Shown: positions 43,570-54,990 of the stretch, one piece after another
How positions within the stretch are numbered: position 1 is the stretch's first letter
How the letters are laid out: each line of letters starts with the position of its first letter
Assembly: GCA_027923505.1 (NCBI GenBank)
Contig: BROI01000027.1
Span: forward strand, 233,501 to 297,500
Origin: Mayamaea pseudoterrestris
Lineage: Eukaryota; Bacillariophyta; Bacillariophyceae; Sellaphorales; Sellaphoraceae
Direction: 5' to 3'
DNA: 64,000 bases
Translations under genes and position numbers: made by a program
Notes under the pieces: generated by a model
Database searches by the model: none
The model's input: the letters and a program-made list of their open reading frames with translations, nothing else
Told to the model about the DNA's origin: nothing

Positions 43570-44782
43570 AGTCGCTCGTGGGAATTGAATTTCGTGTCGG
43601 CATAGCTGCGAACAACGAGATTCTCCCGACCGCCGCCGCCCATCTCGCGGCGCCGGGCCGGATGGATTTTGATTGTTGCACTTGGCGGACTGGGAATTGT
43701 TCGCGCTTGCCTTCTTCGTGTCTTCTCCTTCTCTTTCTTGGTTTGTTCAGATTGGTTCGCCTGGCGCTTCTCGGTCTCTTGTGCACGACGATTGTCAGAT
43801 TGACGTGGACGTCGTTCAGGAGGTTCCAAAACTGGGTGGGTTCCCGGCGGTCTTGGACTCTTCGATCAGCGCCATGTTCAGCCGCTGCCATATCCGCATG
43901 GCGGAAAACCGCGCGCTCAAAAATCTGACGCTTCGTGCTTGCTGTAAGTAGCTCGGTTTCCTCGGCGTAGTCATTGTAGTTCTCTTTCCTTGCTGGACCA
44001 CTGGATAAGCCAATTGACGAGAGACTTGGCGTAACTCGCGTCGAGGGTGAAATTGCGCCATTCGTCTCGGCCGAACGTAGATCCAACTCGCGCGCATCCC
44101 GACGAGGAATGTCGCCTCCAACTCTGCAATGCACGCTGAGGCATTCGCGCTGTCGATGTGCTTGCGGACAATGAGCTTGCTCTGCGGTGTCTTGAGGTAT
44201 ACTCGAGCGCCGCTAAAAGCTTCGAACACTGATACTGATACTCGGCGAATCGGGGTCGAGTGCGGCTGGTGCCTTGAACTCGTCGTCCCAAAAGTAGCCA
44301 AGTCGCTCGCTTCGCATGCGGTTCTTGAAGGCCCGCCAGTAGGAGCAGAACTGCGATCGTCCTTGAGCCCAGCATGGTCTTCAGATCAGCAACTGATTGC
44401 TCGTCGTGGTGTCGTTGCCTCCGATAACGCTGAAGTCTCCGAAACTGCGGTTGCCTGCTGTCGGTGACCCCGGCGCTACTGGGAGGTCTCGGCTCGTAAT
44501 CTGGTCTTTCTCCGAGTCTTGCCATTGCGCAGTCGTCCGACGTTGCTCGTGAATCCAACTCCATGAGCTTGCGCAATCGGCTTGTTCGATCGTCGACCAC
44601 TGGTACTGGGTCTTAATGTTCGTCACGTCTTGTTCCGACAGTTCGGCCATCGCCTCCGCAGTCGTGAGTTCCTCTTGCACACACTGCGGTAGGGTCGTTG
44701 GATCCAAGCTGCGCGCGCTGCGAGCCAGGAATGCGAAGACTTTACCGACGGCAGCGCTGGTCGTTACATCAATTGTCGCCAT
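43570..44782 (-). pseudogene. Gag of element A
   Basis: Starts MATIDVTTSAAVGKVF at 44782 and is collinear with the open Gag of B1/B2 (shared EELTTAEAMAELS, PVAPGSPTAGNRSFGDFSVIGG), but broken into overlapping frames by small indels. No zinc knuckle is visible; the nucleic-acid-binding end is Gly/Arg-rich. Confidence 0.8.
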
Positions 44783-44879
44783 GGTGGAGGTTGATCAGAG
44801 GAATCGGACTCGCTGCAGACGAATGTGTCACGATAGCTCCCTCGCTCGTTCTCGCTCTCAAAGCACTGAAATGTTAATC

Positions 44880-45267
44880 TAACACCGTTGACGATTTCGC
44901 AGTCAACGTCTTACCTCCAAAAAGCTCCGATACAGGGTCCTGGCCACGGTCTGTACAGCTCTTGATGGAGACGGCTCGTCGAATAGTCTTGCGTTCGCCA
45001 CTACACGAATAACGACTGCACTCGTCGCAAACTAGTAGTTCTATATTGTGAGCTTATCGCTACATCGCTACATCGAAGGAAGATCATCCGATCAATCCGT
45101 TTCTTTCAATCACATTACATCAGTCGTAACTGGTCGTTCCATTCATACAACGCATCCACACGACGGTTGCGCATTTTCTTCATTCACATGTCACATACGA
45201 CAGCTGCGGACTCGACACAAGCTAATTAGGGTTCGGGCTCTTGACTTCGCCGCTCTGCGACTTGTCA
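44880..45267 (-). repeat. 5' LTR of element A
   Basis: 388 bp, TGACAAG...GGTGTTA on the minus strand. It differs from the 3' LTR by about three substitutions and several indels (including a 5-bp loss near 45076), so the element is not young. Confidence 0.9.
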
Positions 45268-45654
45268 TGGGAATGTAAAAAGGGATACAAAACACTTGGT
45301 CAATTTCATGCACTAGTGGGAGTCCCATGCGAGGAACAGCAGCGCCTGCAGACTAAGGCTGGGCATTACATCAAGAAACTATACAATCATGGCTTAACAC
45401 ACGAACAAGCTCTAATAACTTACCATCAAGTCTATGGCCTAAGCATGACGTACACAAATTCCAAGCAGCTACGGTGTGGGAGGGCAATTCAGACATCCAC
45501 ACAGGTACCAGCTCCATGGTGCTGTCCAAATCTATCCCCACTTGTAGTCTTGTTCCATCAATCCTGTTAACTATGCCTGGTAACATGCTTGTTGTGACAT
45601 TGGTGCATAAAAATCTTCCATAGCTGATTCTTAGCAGCTACAGTATGGGAGGGC
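45268..45654 (+). pseudogene. Spacer with fragment resembling a non-LTR reverse transcriptase
   Basis: 387 bp lie between the head-to-head LTRs of A and B1. The plus frame entering from 45268 reads GQFHALVGVPCEEQQRL, then LYNHGLTHEQALITYHQVYG and a stop at 45570. The segment L-x-x-x-GLTHEQALITYHQVYGLSMTY resembles the post-palm region of diatom/fungal LINE-like RTs (pattern L-S/T-x-x-E-A-x-x-x-Y-x-x-x-Y-x-P-S-x-x-Y). This is family resemblance judged by eye. A 22-bp motif ending TGGGAGGGC occurs at 45464 and again, with two mismatches, at 45633, directly before the B1 LTR. Confidence 0.4.
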
Positions 45655-46049
45655 TGACAAGTCGCAGAGCGGCGAAGTCAAGAGCCCAAACCCTAATTAG
45701 CTTGTGTCGAGTCCGCAGCTGTCGTATGTGACATGTGAATGAAGAAAGTGCGCAACCGTCGTGTGGATGCGTTGTATGAATGGAACGACCAGTTACGACT
45801 GATGTAATGTGATTGAAAGAAACGGATTGATCGGATGATCTTCCGAGTGGTCGATGTAGCGATGTAGCGATAAGCTCACAATATAGAACTACTAGTTTGC
45901 GACGAGAGTGCAGTCGTATTCGTGTAGTGGCGAGCGCAAGACTATTCGACGAGCCATCTCCATCAAGAGCTGTACAGACCGTGGCCAAGGACCCTGTATC
46001 GGAGCTTTTTGGAGGTAAGACGTTGACTGCGAAATCGTCAACGGTGTTA
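45655..46049 (+). repeat. 5' LTR of B1
   Basis: 395 bp, TGACAAG...GGTGTTA, nearly the same as the LTRs of A but inverted relative to them. It ends with the CGTTGAC/GTCAACG stem. Confidence 0.92.
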
Positions 46050-46146
46050 GATTAACATTTCAGTGCTTCGAGAGCAAGAACGAGCGAGGGAGCTATCGTG
46101 ACACATTCGTCTGCAGCGAGTCCGATTCCTCTGATCAACCTCCAAC

Positions 46147-47682
46147 ATGGCGACGATTGATGTAACGACCTACAAGCGTGCCGTCGGTAAAGTCTTTGAT
46201 ATTCCGTGGCTCGCAGCGTCCGCAGCTTGGGATCCAAACGACCCTACCGCAATATGTTTTGAGCAAGAAGAACTCACGACTGCGGAGGCGATGGCTGAGT
46301 TGTCGGACCAAGACGTGACGAACATTAAGACCCAGCATCAGTGGTCGACGATACGAACAAGCCGATTGCGCAAGCTCTTGAGTTGGATTCACGAGCAACG
46401 TCGGACGACTGCGCAATGGCAAGACTTAGAGAAAGACCAGATTACGAGCCGAGACCTCCCAGTAGCACCGGGGTCACCGACAGCAGGAAACCGCAGTTTC
46501 GGAGACTTCAGCGTTATCGGAGGCAACGACACCACGACGAAACGACACGACATCAAGCTGGATTTGAAGACCATGCTGGAGCTCAAGAACGATCGCAAGT
46601 TCTGCTCCTACTGGCGGGCCTTCAAGAACCGCATGCGAAGCGAGCGACTTGGCTATTTTTGGGACGACGAGTTCAAGGCACCAGCCGCACTCGACCCCGA
46701 ATTCGCCGAGTATAAGTATCAGTGTTCGAAGCTTTTAGCGGCGCTCGAGTATACCTGCAAGACACCGCAGAGCAAGCTCATTGTCCGCAAGCACATCGAC
46801 AGCGCGAATGCCTCAGCGTGCATTGCAGAGTTGGAGGCGACATTTCTCGACGGGATGGCGCGCAAGTTGGATCTACGTTCGGCCGAAGACGAATGGCGCA
46901 ATTTCACTCTCGACGCGAGTTACGCCAAGTCTCTCGTCAATTGGCTTATACAGTGGTCCAGCAAGGAAGAGAACTACAATGACTACGCCGAGGAAACCGA
47001 GCTACTTACAGCAAGCACGAAGCGTCAGATTTTGGAGCGCGCGGTTTTCCGCCATGCGGATATGGCATCGGCGGTGAACATGGCGCTGATCGAAGAGTCC
47101 AAGACCGGCAACCCGATGACGTACACCCAGTTTTGGAACCTCCTGAACGACGTCGCACGTCAATCTGACAATCGTCGTGGCATCAAGGAGACCGAGAAGC
47201 GCCAGGCGAACCAATCTGAACAAACCAAGAAAGAGAAGGAGAAGACGAAGAAGGCAAGCGCGAACAATTCCCAGTCTACGCCAAGTAGCAGCAACAATCA
47301 GCAATCCAATCAGGGGGGCGGTGGTCGCGGCGACTTGAGCACGGGACGAGGCGGCGGCGGCGGCCGCGGTCGGGGAGATACTGTCGTATGTTCGCAGCTA
47401 TGCCGACACGAAGACGATCGAAATTCCCAGCGACGTGAATGCGACGATTCCACCAAACACGTGGCGAACTCCTTACCCGCGATCAGCAACATGAAGTGTT
47501 TGAACGCCGTGGTACGAAGTCGAGCGGCCAGTGCTGCAGGTGGTCTGACATCAGCAACACAGGCAGACACCACGCAGACGACGAGTACAACACGCAACGA
47601 ACGTCGCAGCCACTTCATCAGCGGCAACGACGGCGAGTGCGGCGTGACCGCGTGTGAACAACACCAGCCGTGGCTCAGCTGA
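46147..47682 (+). CDS. Gag of element B1
   Basis: Open frame of 511 codons starting MATIDVTTYKRAVGKVF, 97 bp after the LTR. Residues 1-330 are a helical Copia-type Gag body (for example DLKTMLELKNDRKFCSYWRAF, KTPQSKLIVRKHIDSANASA). Residues about 345-420 are Lys-rich, then Ser/Asn/Gln-rich, then Gly/Arg-rich (GGGGRGDLSTGRGGGGGRGRG), the probable nucleic-acid-binding part; no CCHC knuckle. The last about 90 residues (from DTVVCSQLCRH) seem to be read in the wrong frame after a small deletion. Confidence 0.8.
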   Translation: MATIDVTTYKRAVGKVFDIPWLAASAAWDPNDPTAICFEQEELTTAEAMAELSDQDVTNIKTQHQWSTIRTSRLRKLLSWIHEQRRTTAQWQDLEKDQITSRDLPVAPGSPTAGNRSFGDFSVIGGNDTTTKRHDIKLDLKTMLELKNDRKFCSYWRAFKNRMRSERLGYFWDDEFKAPAALDPEFAEYKYQCSKLLAALEYTCKTPQSKLIVRKHIDSANASACIAELEATFLDGMARKLDLRSAEDEWRNFTLDASYAKSLVNWLIQWSSKEENYNDYAEETELLTASTKRQILERAVFRHADMASAVNMALIEESKTGNPMTYTQFWNLLNDVARQSDNRRGIKETEKRQANQSEQTKKEKEKTKKASANNSQSTPSSSNNQQSNQGGGGRGDLSTGRGGGGGRGRGDTVVCSQLCRHEDDRNSQRRECDDSTKHVANSLPAISNMKCLNAVVRSRAASAAGGLTSATQADTTQTTSTTRNERRSHFISGNDGECGVTACEQHQPWLS

Positions 47683-47689
47683 TGCGAAG

Positions 47690-50154
47690 TTTCTAGGGTC
47701 CAGACCAGCCCACGACGACTCGGGGAGCAAATATTGCTCAGAGTCGCAAGTACAAAGTCGCGAGCATTGACTTGGATAAGCATTCAGCGCCGACGGTCGA
47801 CGCGCGCGAGTGGCGGGGGAGCGGACGGCCGCATCTTACCGAGGACAAGTTCCACAAGATTGAAGTCACTGGAGTCGGTGGCCCCAAGCCGACCTGTCTA
47901 CCGACACAGCAGTCGCCAAGCTTAAGAGACACCAAGGGTTGGGTCGTCGGTGAGTTCCATAATTACGCAACTGGAACCGGCAAGACGATTCATTCGAGTA
48001 TGCAGATGGAAGCCTTCGGATTCAGCAACGATAAGATTACAACTCAGGGGCAAGACGAATCGAAAACGCCAGACGGATAAGTTTATGCTCGAATGGAAAG
48101 TGGCATGGCGAACTTGCCAATGTTTCCAGTGTCGGCGCATGAGCTTCACACCTACCTCGGGTCATGATGACTTCGATGGGCCTTGGGATCCGAACGAGTT
48201 TGACGCCGAGCCGACCGAGGACGACGACCTCGGATGACGAGACGACGAGGACGACGACCGGACTTGTTGTCGCGGACGAAGACGACGAAGACAGTGACGA
48301 CGAAGAGGGCTCACGCGGTGACACGCTCGCGACGCGGAATCGCACCCACGCCAGAGCAACGGACGTATACGAACTCGGACACGACAACAACCGTACACCG
48401 AGAAGGAGCTGAATGTTTGTGCCGCCGCACAGAAGTACAATGCGGATTCGCCTATCAGCCCTACAAGCCGATCCTGCCAAAGAAACCCGGAGATCGACGA
48501 TTGCTGCCGAACTTTGCATGGTACCCGGCGCAGACGAACATGATACTTTGCGCCAAGCACGCAGTCAACATGCACGAGCGCCGACACCCCCCACGAATGC
48601 ACCGAAAGAGCCGATTCCCGAACGCCTACCGCCTAGATGATCGAGTGGCCCATGACACCATGTTCTTCGACGAACCAGCCATGGATGACCAATCGACGAG
48701 CAGGAGGACATGCGTGCAGCTATTCTAGGGCTGTCGCAGCCAGATCATTGTCGTGGTACCCAGGGAGAAAGGTGACGACCAAACGACCGGATTTCATCCG
48801 CGAGTTTGGACCCGTGGAAGTCTTCCGGATAATGCGAAAGAAGGATGAGTGCCGAGTTTGCGAAGTAGCGCAGTTCAATTCGCCGCGCACACATCGGAGC
48901 ACCGAAACAAACCAGCCGACGATCATCGGAGAAAAGAAAGTCGGAACGACTTGTGGACCGAACGGGCACTCCGGCATGCTTCTGGCTACGCGCTTTAACT
49001 CTTTTCCAGACCGAGATATAACGTCATTTGTCGATCCTGCCTTGGACGGCAAGTCTCCCATCGAGTTTATCACTGGGCCTCCCCACGGTCGGGCCATTTG
49101 CATTTTTGCTGGTTTGAAATTGTCAACCACGTTGTCAAGGGGATGTCGAGGCCCCGGGCCGGGGCGCGCGCACTGGCTTGGTCCCGGCACGACGGCGGAG
49201 ACGACCTGACGTGACTTCATCTGGCGACTGAGACACACGAGATCATGACGCGATCGGGTTTTGCTTACCCCGAAACGACCCAAAATTTTTGAACCTTCGC
49301 GCACGGCACCTGCTTCCCCAGTCATGAAAGAAGGGGAGCCGCGTCTCTATACCGTACCTGGTCTAGGAGGAGAGATCCTTACGCCGGAAATGATCAAGAA
49401 GATTACCGGACGCGACAGCAGAGACGACGATTCTTCATTCCGACGAAGACGAACCCTTGGCGAGACGGGAAGTACCCCGGAAGACGACGCATATGACCGA
49501 CGGGGAGCTAGATCCTAATCCTGCCGATGACGAACGACGACAAGCCGAAGAAGAAGAACAACTCAACGGGGCGCAAACTTCCGAGCAGCACCCGATGAAC
49601 TTATCGGCAAGTCGCTTCGCGAAGACGGACGACGGGCAAGAAGTCGGAAAGGACGGCGAGCAAGTGAACAACCGGCGACGCCCAGAACCACAAAACATTA
49701 AAACGATGCCGAAACGGCAACGGCGAAGATGAAACCATGTCCTATGTCGAGGTTTCCGACACGAGGCGGGAACCAAGACATGGCGAACCGAGCGTAAAGG
49801 TTCTTCAGAGATTCTAGACCATCAGGGTCCGCTGACGAGCAAGTCGAAGAACTGGAAGACCGCGAACGTGACAATGGGACGATGGATCCAAGACTTGGGA
49901 GCCCCAACGCGATGATCGAAAGCGACAAAGTATCAGTGGCAGCCTACGGGAAGCATAATCTCGACAAGGACGGATGGACATGTTGAACCGAGGGCCCGAA
50001 CGCCAAGAAGGCCAAGGTGGGCGACCGCCCGAATGGAGCAGCAGAAAGAAACGGACCGCGCACAGTTTGGAGTCCAAGTACCCCGAGATTGAAGAAGCGC
50101 GGCGTTTGCAGGAAGCTGCAGGGCACACGAAGCGGACGGAGCGGAAGGGGTGGA
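47690..50154 (+). pseudogene. Degenerate pol of element B1 (protease, integrase, RT entry)
   Basis: Remnants in order: KVASIDLDKHSAPTV and EDKFHKIEVTGVGG (protease), TKGWVVGEFHNYA, KHAVNMHERR, TSRRTCVQLF (integrase), EVFRIMRKKDECR where A has EVFSDNAKEAMSAE (one base lost beside the catalytic Asp), DPALDGKSPIEFITG, and EARRLQEAAGHTK at the end. Many 1-6 bp deletions relative to A. Confidence 0.75.
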
Positions 50155-50155
50155 C

Positions 50156-50550
50156 TGACAAGTCGCAGAGCGGCGAAGTCAAGAGCCCAAACCCTAATTA
50201 GCTTGTGTCGAGTCCGCAGCTGTCGTATGTGACATGTGAATGAAGAAAGTGCGCAACCGTCGTGTGGATGCGTTGTATGAATGGAACGACCAGTTACGAC
50301 TGATGTAATGTGATTGAAAGAAACGGATTGATCGGATGATCTTCCGAGTGGTCGATGTAGCGATGTAGCGATAAGCTCACAATATAGAACTACTAGTTTG
50401 CGACGAGAGTGCAGTCGTATTCGTGTAGTGGCGAGCGCAAGACTATTCGACGAGCCATCTCCATCAAGAGCTGTACAGACCGTGGCCAAGGACCCTGTAT
50501 CGGAGCTTTTTGGAGGTAAGACGTTGACTGCGAAATCGTCAACGGTGTTA
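50156..50550 (+). repeat. 5' LTR of B2
   Basis: Identical to the B1 LTR, offset 4,501 bp. It joins directly to the truncated pol of B1 with no polypurine tract before it. Confidence 0.92.
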
Positions 50551-50647
50551 GATTAACATTTCAGTGCTTCGAGAGCAAGAACGAGCGAGGGAGCTATCGT
50601 GACACATTCGTCTGCAGCGAGTCCGATTCCTCTGATCAACCTCCAAC

Positions 50648-52183
50648 ATGGCGACGATTGATGTAACGACCTACAAGCGTGCCGTCGGTAAAGTCTTTGA
50701 TATTCCGTGGCTCGCAGCGTCCGCAGCTTGGGATCCAAACGACCCTACCGCAATATGTTTTGAGCAAGAAGAACTCACGACTGCGGAGGCGATGGCTGAG
50801 TTGTCGGACCAAGACGTGACGAACATTAAGACCCAGCATCAGTGGTCGACGATACGAACAAGCCGATTGCGCAAGCTCTTGAGTTGGATTCACGAGCAAC
50901 GTCGGACGACTGCGCAATGGCAAGACTTAGAGAAAGACCAGATTACGAGCCGAGACCTCCCAGTAGCACCGGGGTCACCGACAGCAGGAAACCGCAGTTT
51001 CGGAGACTTCAGCGTTATCGGAGGCAACGACACCACGACGAAACGACACGACATCAAGCTGGATTTGAAGACCATGCTGGAGCTCAAGAACGATCGCAAG
51101 TTCTGCTCCTACTGGCGGGCCTTCAAGAACCGCATGCGAAGCGAGCGACTTGGCTATTTTTGGGACGACGAGTTCAAGGCACCAGCCGCACTCGACCCCG
51201 AATTCGCCGAGTATAAGTATCAGTGTTCGAAGCTTTTAGCGGCGCTCGAGTATACCTGCAAGACACCGCAGAGCAAGCTCATTGTCCGCAAGCACATCGA
51301 CAGCGCGAATGCCTCAGCGTGCATTGCAGAGTTGGAGGCGACATTTCTCGACGGGATGGCGCGCAAGTTGGATCTACGTTCGGCCGAAGACGAATGGCGC
51401 AATTTCACTCTCGACGCGAGTTACGCCAAGTCTCTCGTCAATTGGCTTATACAGTGGTCCAGCAAGGAAGAGAACTACAATGACTACGCCGAGGAAACCG
51501 AGCTACTTACAGCAAGCACGAAGCGTCAGATTTTGGAGCGCGCGGTTTTCCGCCATGCGGATATGGCATCGGCGGTGAACATGGCGCTGATCGAAGAGTC
51601 CAAGACCGGCAACCCGATGACGTACACCCAGTTTTGGAACCTCCTGAACGACGTCGCACGTCAATCTGACAATCGTCGTGGCATCAAGGAGACCGAGAAG
51701 CGCCAGGCGAACCAATCTGAACAAACCAAGAAAGAGAAGGAGAAGACGAAGAAGGCAAGCGCGAACAATTCCCAGTCTACGCCAAGTAGCAGCAACAATC
51801 AGCAATCCAATCAGGGGGGCGGTGGTCGCGGCGACTTGAGCACGGGACGAGGCGGCGGCGGCGGCCGCGGTCGGGGAGATACTGTCGTATGTTCGCAGCT
51901 ATGCCGACACGAAGACGATCGAAATTCCCAGCGACGTGAATGCGACGATTCCACCAAACACGTGGCGAACTCCTTACCCGCGATCAGCAACATGAAGTGT
52001 TTGAACGCCGTGGTACGAAGTCGAGCGGCCAGTGCTGCAGGTGGTCTGACATCAGCAACACAGGCAGACACCACGCAGACGACGAGTACAACACGCAACG
52101 AACGTCGCAGCCACTTCATCAGCGGCAACGACGGCGAGTGCGGCGTGACCGCGTGTGAACAACACCAGCCGTGGCTCAGCTGA
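50648..52183 (+). CDS. Gag of element B2
   Basis: Same 511-codon frame as in B1, residue for residue, including the apparent wrong-frame tail. Confidence 0.8.
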   Translation: MATIDVTTYKRAVGKVFDIPWLAASAAWDPNDPTAICFEQEELTTAEAMAELSDQDVTNIKTQHQWSTIRTSRLRKLLSWIHEQRRTTAQWQDLEKDQITSRDLPVAPGSPTAGNRSFGDFSVIGGNDTTTKRHDIKLDLKTMLELKNDRKFCSYWRAFKNRMRSERLGYFWDDEFKAPAALDPEFAEYKYQCSKLLAALEYTCKTPQSKLIVRKHIDSANASACIAELEATFLDGMARKLDLRSAEDEWRNFTLDASYAKSLVNWLIQWSSKEENYNDYAEETELLTASTKRQILERAVFRHADMASAVNMALIEESKTGNPMTYTQFWNLLNDVARQSDNRRGIKETEKRQANQSEQTKKEKEKTKKASANNSQSTPSSSNNQQSNQGGGGRGDLSTGRGGGGGRGRGDTVVCSQLCRHEDDRNSQRRECDDSTKHVANSLPAISNMKCLNAVVRSRAASAAGGLTSATQADTTQTTSTTRNERRSHFISGNDGECGVTACEQHQPWLS

Positions 52184-52190
52184 TGCGAAG

Positions 52191-54990
52191 TTTCTAGGGT
52201 CCAGACCAGCCCACGACGACTCGGGGAGCAAATATTGCTCAGAGTCGCAAGTACAAAGTCGCGAGCATTGACTTGGATAAGCATTCAGCGCCGACGGTCG
52301 ACGCGCGCGAGTGGCGGGGGAGCGGACGGCCGCATCTTACCGAGGACAAGTTCCACAAGATTGAAGTCACTGGAGTCGGTGGCCCCAAGCCGACCTGTCT
52401 ACCGACACAGCAGTCGCCAAGCTTAAGAGACACCAAGGGTTGGGTCGTCGGTGAGTTCCATAATTACGCAACTGGAACCGGCAAGACGATTCATTCGAGT
52501 ATGCAGATGGAAGCCTTCGGATTCAGCAACGATAAGATTACAACTCAGGGGCAAGACGAATCGAAAACGCCAGACGGATAAGTTTATGCTCGAATGGAAA
52601 GTGGCATGGCGAACTTGCCAATGTTTCCAGTGTCGGCGCATGAGCTTCACACCTACCTCGGGTCATGATGACTTCGATGGGCCTTGGGATCCGAACGAGT
52701 TTGACGCCGAGCCGACCGAGGACGACGACCTCGGATGACGAGACGACGAGGACGACGACCGGACTTGTTGTCGCGGACGAAGACGACGAAGACAGTGACG
52801 ACGAAGAGGGCTCACGCGGTGACACGCTCGCGACGCGGAATCGCACCCACGCCAGAGCAACGGACGTATACGAACTCGGACACGACAACAACCGTACACC
52901 GAGAAGGAGCTGAATGTTTGTGCCGCCGCACAGAAGTACAATGCGGATTCGCCTATCAGCCCTACAAGCCGATCCTGCCAAAGAAACCCGGAGATCGACG
53001 ATTGCTGCCGAACTTTGCATGGTACCCGGCGCAGACGAACATGATACTTTGCGCCAAGCACGCAGTCAACATGCACGAGCGCCGACACCCCCCACGAATG
53101 CACCGAAAGAGCCGATTCCCGAACGCCTACCGCCTAGATGATCGAGTGGCCCATGACACCATGTTCTTCGACGAACCAGCCATGGATGACCAATCGACGA
53201 GCAGGAGGACATGCGTGCAGCTATTCTAGGGCTGTCGCAGCCAGATCATTGTCGTGGTACCCAGGGAGAAAGGTGACGACCAAACGACCGGATTTCATCC
53301 GCGAGTTTGGACCCGTGGAAGTCTTCCGGATAATGCGAAAGAAGGATGAGTGCCGAGTTTGCGAAGTAGCGCAGTTCAATTCGCCGCGCACACATCGGAG
53401 CACCGAAACAAACCAGCCGACGATCATCGGAGAAAAGAAAGTCGGAACGACTTGTGGACCGAACGGGCACTCCGGCATGCTTCTGGCTACGCGCTTTAAC
53501 TCTTTTCCAGACCGAGATATAACGTCATTTGTCGATCCTGCCTTGGACGGCAAGTCTCCCATCGAGTTTATCACTGGGCCTCCCCACGGTCGGGCCATTT
53601 GCATTTTTGCTGGTTTGAAATTGTCAACCACGTTGTCAAGGGGATGTCGAGGCCCCGGGCCGGGGCGCGCGCACTGGCTTGGTCCCGGCACGACGGCGGA
53701 GACGACCTGACGTGACTTCATCTGGCGACTGAGACACACGAGATCATGACGCGATCGGGTTTTGCTTACCCCGAAACGACCCAAAATTTTTGAACCTTCG
53801 CGCACGGCACCTGCTTCCCCAGTCATGAAAGAAGGGGAGCCGCGTCTCTATACCGTACCTGGTCTAGGAGGAGAGATCCTTACGCCGGAAATGATCAAGA
53901 AGATTACCGGACGCGACAGCAGAGACGACGATTCTTCATTCCGACGAAGACGAACCCTTGGCGAGACGGGAAGTACCCCGGAAGACGACGCATATGACCG
54001 ACGGGGAGCTAGATCCTAATCCTGCCGATGACGAACGACGACAAGCCGAAGAAGAAGAACAACTCAACGGGGCGCAAACTTCCGAGCAGCACCCGATGAA
54101 CTTATCGGCAAGTCGCTTCGCGAAGACGGACGACGGGCAAGAAGTCGGAAAGGACGGCGAGCAAGTGAACAACCGGCGACGCCCAGAACCACAAAACATT
54201 AAAACGATGCCGAAACGGCAACGGCGAAGATGAAACCATGTCCTATGTCGAGGTTTCCGACACGAGGCGGGAACCAAGACATGGCGAACCGAGCGTAAAG
54301 GTTCTTCAGAGATTCTAGACCATCAGGGTCCGCTGACGAGCAAGTCGAAGAACTGGAAGACCGCGAACGTGACAATGGGACGATGGATCCAAGACTTGGG
54401 AGCCCCAACGCGATGATCGAAAGCGACAAAGTATCAGTGGCAGCCTACGGGAAGCATAATCTCGACAAGGACGGATGGACATGTTGAACCGAGGGCCCGA
54501 ACGCCAAGAAGGCCAAGGTGGGCGACCGCCCGAATGGAGCAGCAGAAAGAAACGGACCGCGCACAGTTTGGAGTCCAAGTACCCCGAGATTGAAGAAGCG
54601 CGGCGTTTGCAGGAAGCTGCAGGGCACACGAAGCGGACGGAGCGGAAGGGGTGGAACCGGGACGAGCACGAACGCAAGATCTCGGTCCGAGTCCACCCCA
54701 CACACGGAAAAAGACGAGGTCCATTTTGTGCAGAGGGCCAAGCACGATTTGCGATAAAGGCACGTCTTCGCAGGCGGGCCACAGACGAAAAGACAACGAC
54801 GATGCCTACTCCAGTGTTATCTCATTGAAGGCAATGCGTCTAGCTCTCGTCATTGGAGAAGCGAACGGCAAGAAGTGCATGGTCGACATTAGGAATGCTT
54901 ATCTCAAGCGTTCACCAAGGAGAAGGTATACTGCTGGAGGCCCCGAGCTGGGGAGCGCCGAAGGACACATCCTGGCCACCGTCAAGGCTT
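52191..54990 (+). pseudogene. Degenerate pol of element B2
   Basis: The same protease and integrase remnants as B1. Beyond 54656 it adds the RT entry (QARFAIKAR) and the fingers region (DAYSSVISLKAMRLALVIGEA). Truncated before the palm motifs. Confidence 0.75.

Larger units (their letters stand above)
39254..45267 (-). mobile_element. Copia LTR retrotransposon A (decayed, minus strand)
   Basis: 6.0-kb Ty1/Copia-type element with two recognisable LTRs and, on the minus strand, the order gag, protease, integrase, reverse transcriptase, RNase H. Every coding part is broken by many small indels, and the catalytic core of the RT is deleted. A polypurine tract abuts the 3' LTR. No target-site duplication is visible: the left flank is satellite (ATTCCAT) and the right flank is TGGGAATG in unrelated sequence. 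It belongs to the same family as B1 and B2. Confidence 0.9.
45655..50155 (+). mobile_element. Copia element B1, first copy of a 4,501-bp tandem duplication
   Basis: Begins with a 5' LTR (TGACAAGTCGC) and runs through gag, protease and integrase remnants to the RT entry. It stops inside pol (...GGAAGGGGTGGA) where the LTR of B2 begins. It has no polypurine tract or 3' end of its own. All stretches compared with 50156-54656 are identical, including stops and frameshifts. Confidence 0.9.
50156..54990 (+). mobile_element. Copia element B2, second copy plus extension into RT
   Basis: Repeats B1 exactly for 4,501 bp and then continues where B1 stops (about 54656) into the RT: SSVISLKAMRLALVIGEANGKKCMV, NAYLKRSPRRR-like broken text, and GHILATVKAF. 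Homology to the family ends near 54990, where element C begins; no 3' LTR. Confidence 0.85.

Noticed and set aside
39247-45272. Target-site duplication of element A
   Set aside because: ATTCCAT on the left and TGGGAATG on the right do not match in direct orientation; the partial inverted likeness is too short to mean anything.
48720-49325. 201-codon antisense open frames in B1/B2 and similar frames in 42-55 kb
   Set aside because: They lie opposite integrase remnants and repeat in both copies; no independent coding signal.
45655-54656. B1-B2 as an ordinary LTR-LTR unequal crossover
   Set aside because: That would leave a complete internal region with polypurine tract before the middle LTR; here pol is cut in the RT entry region.
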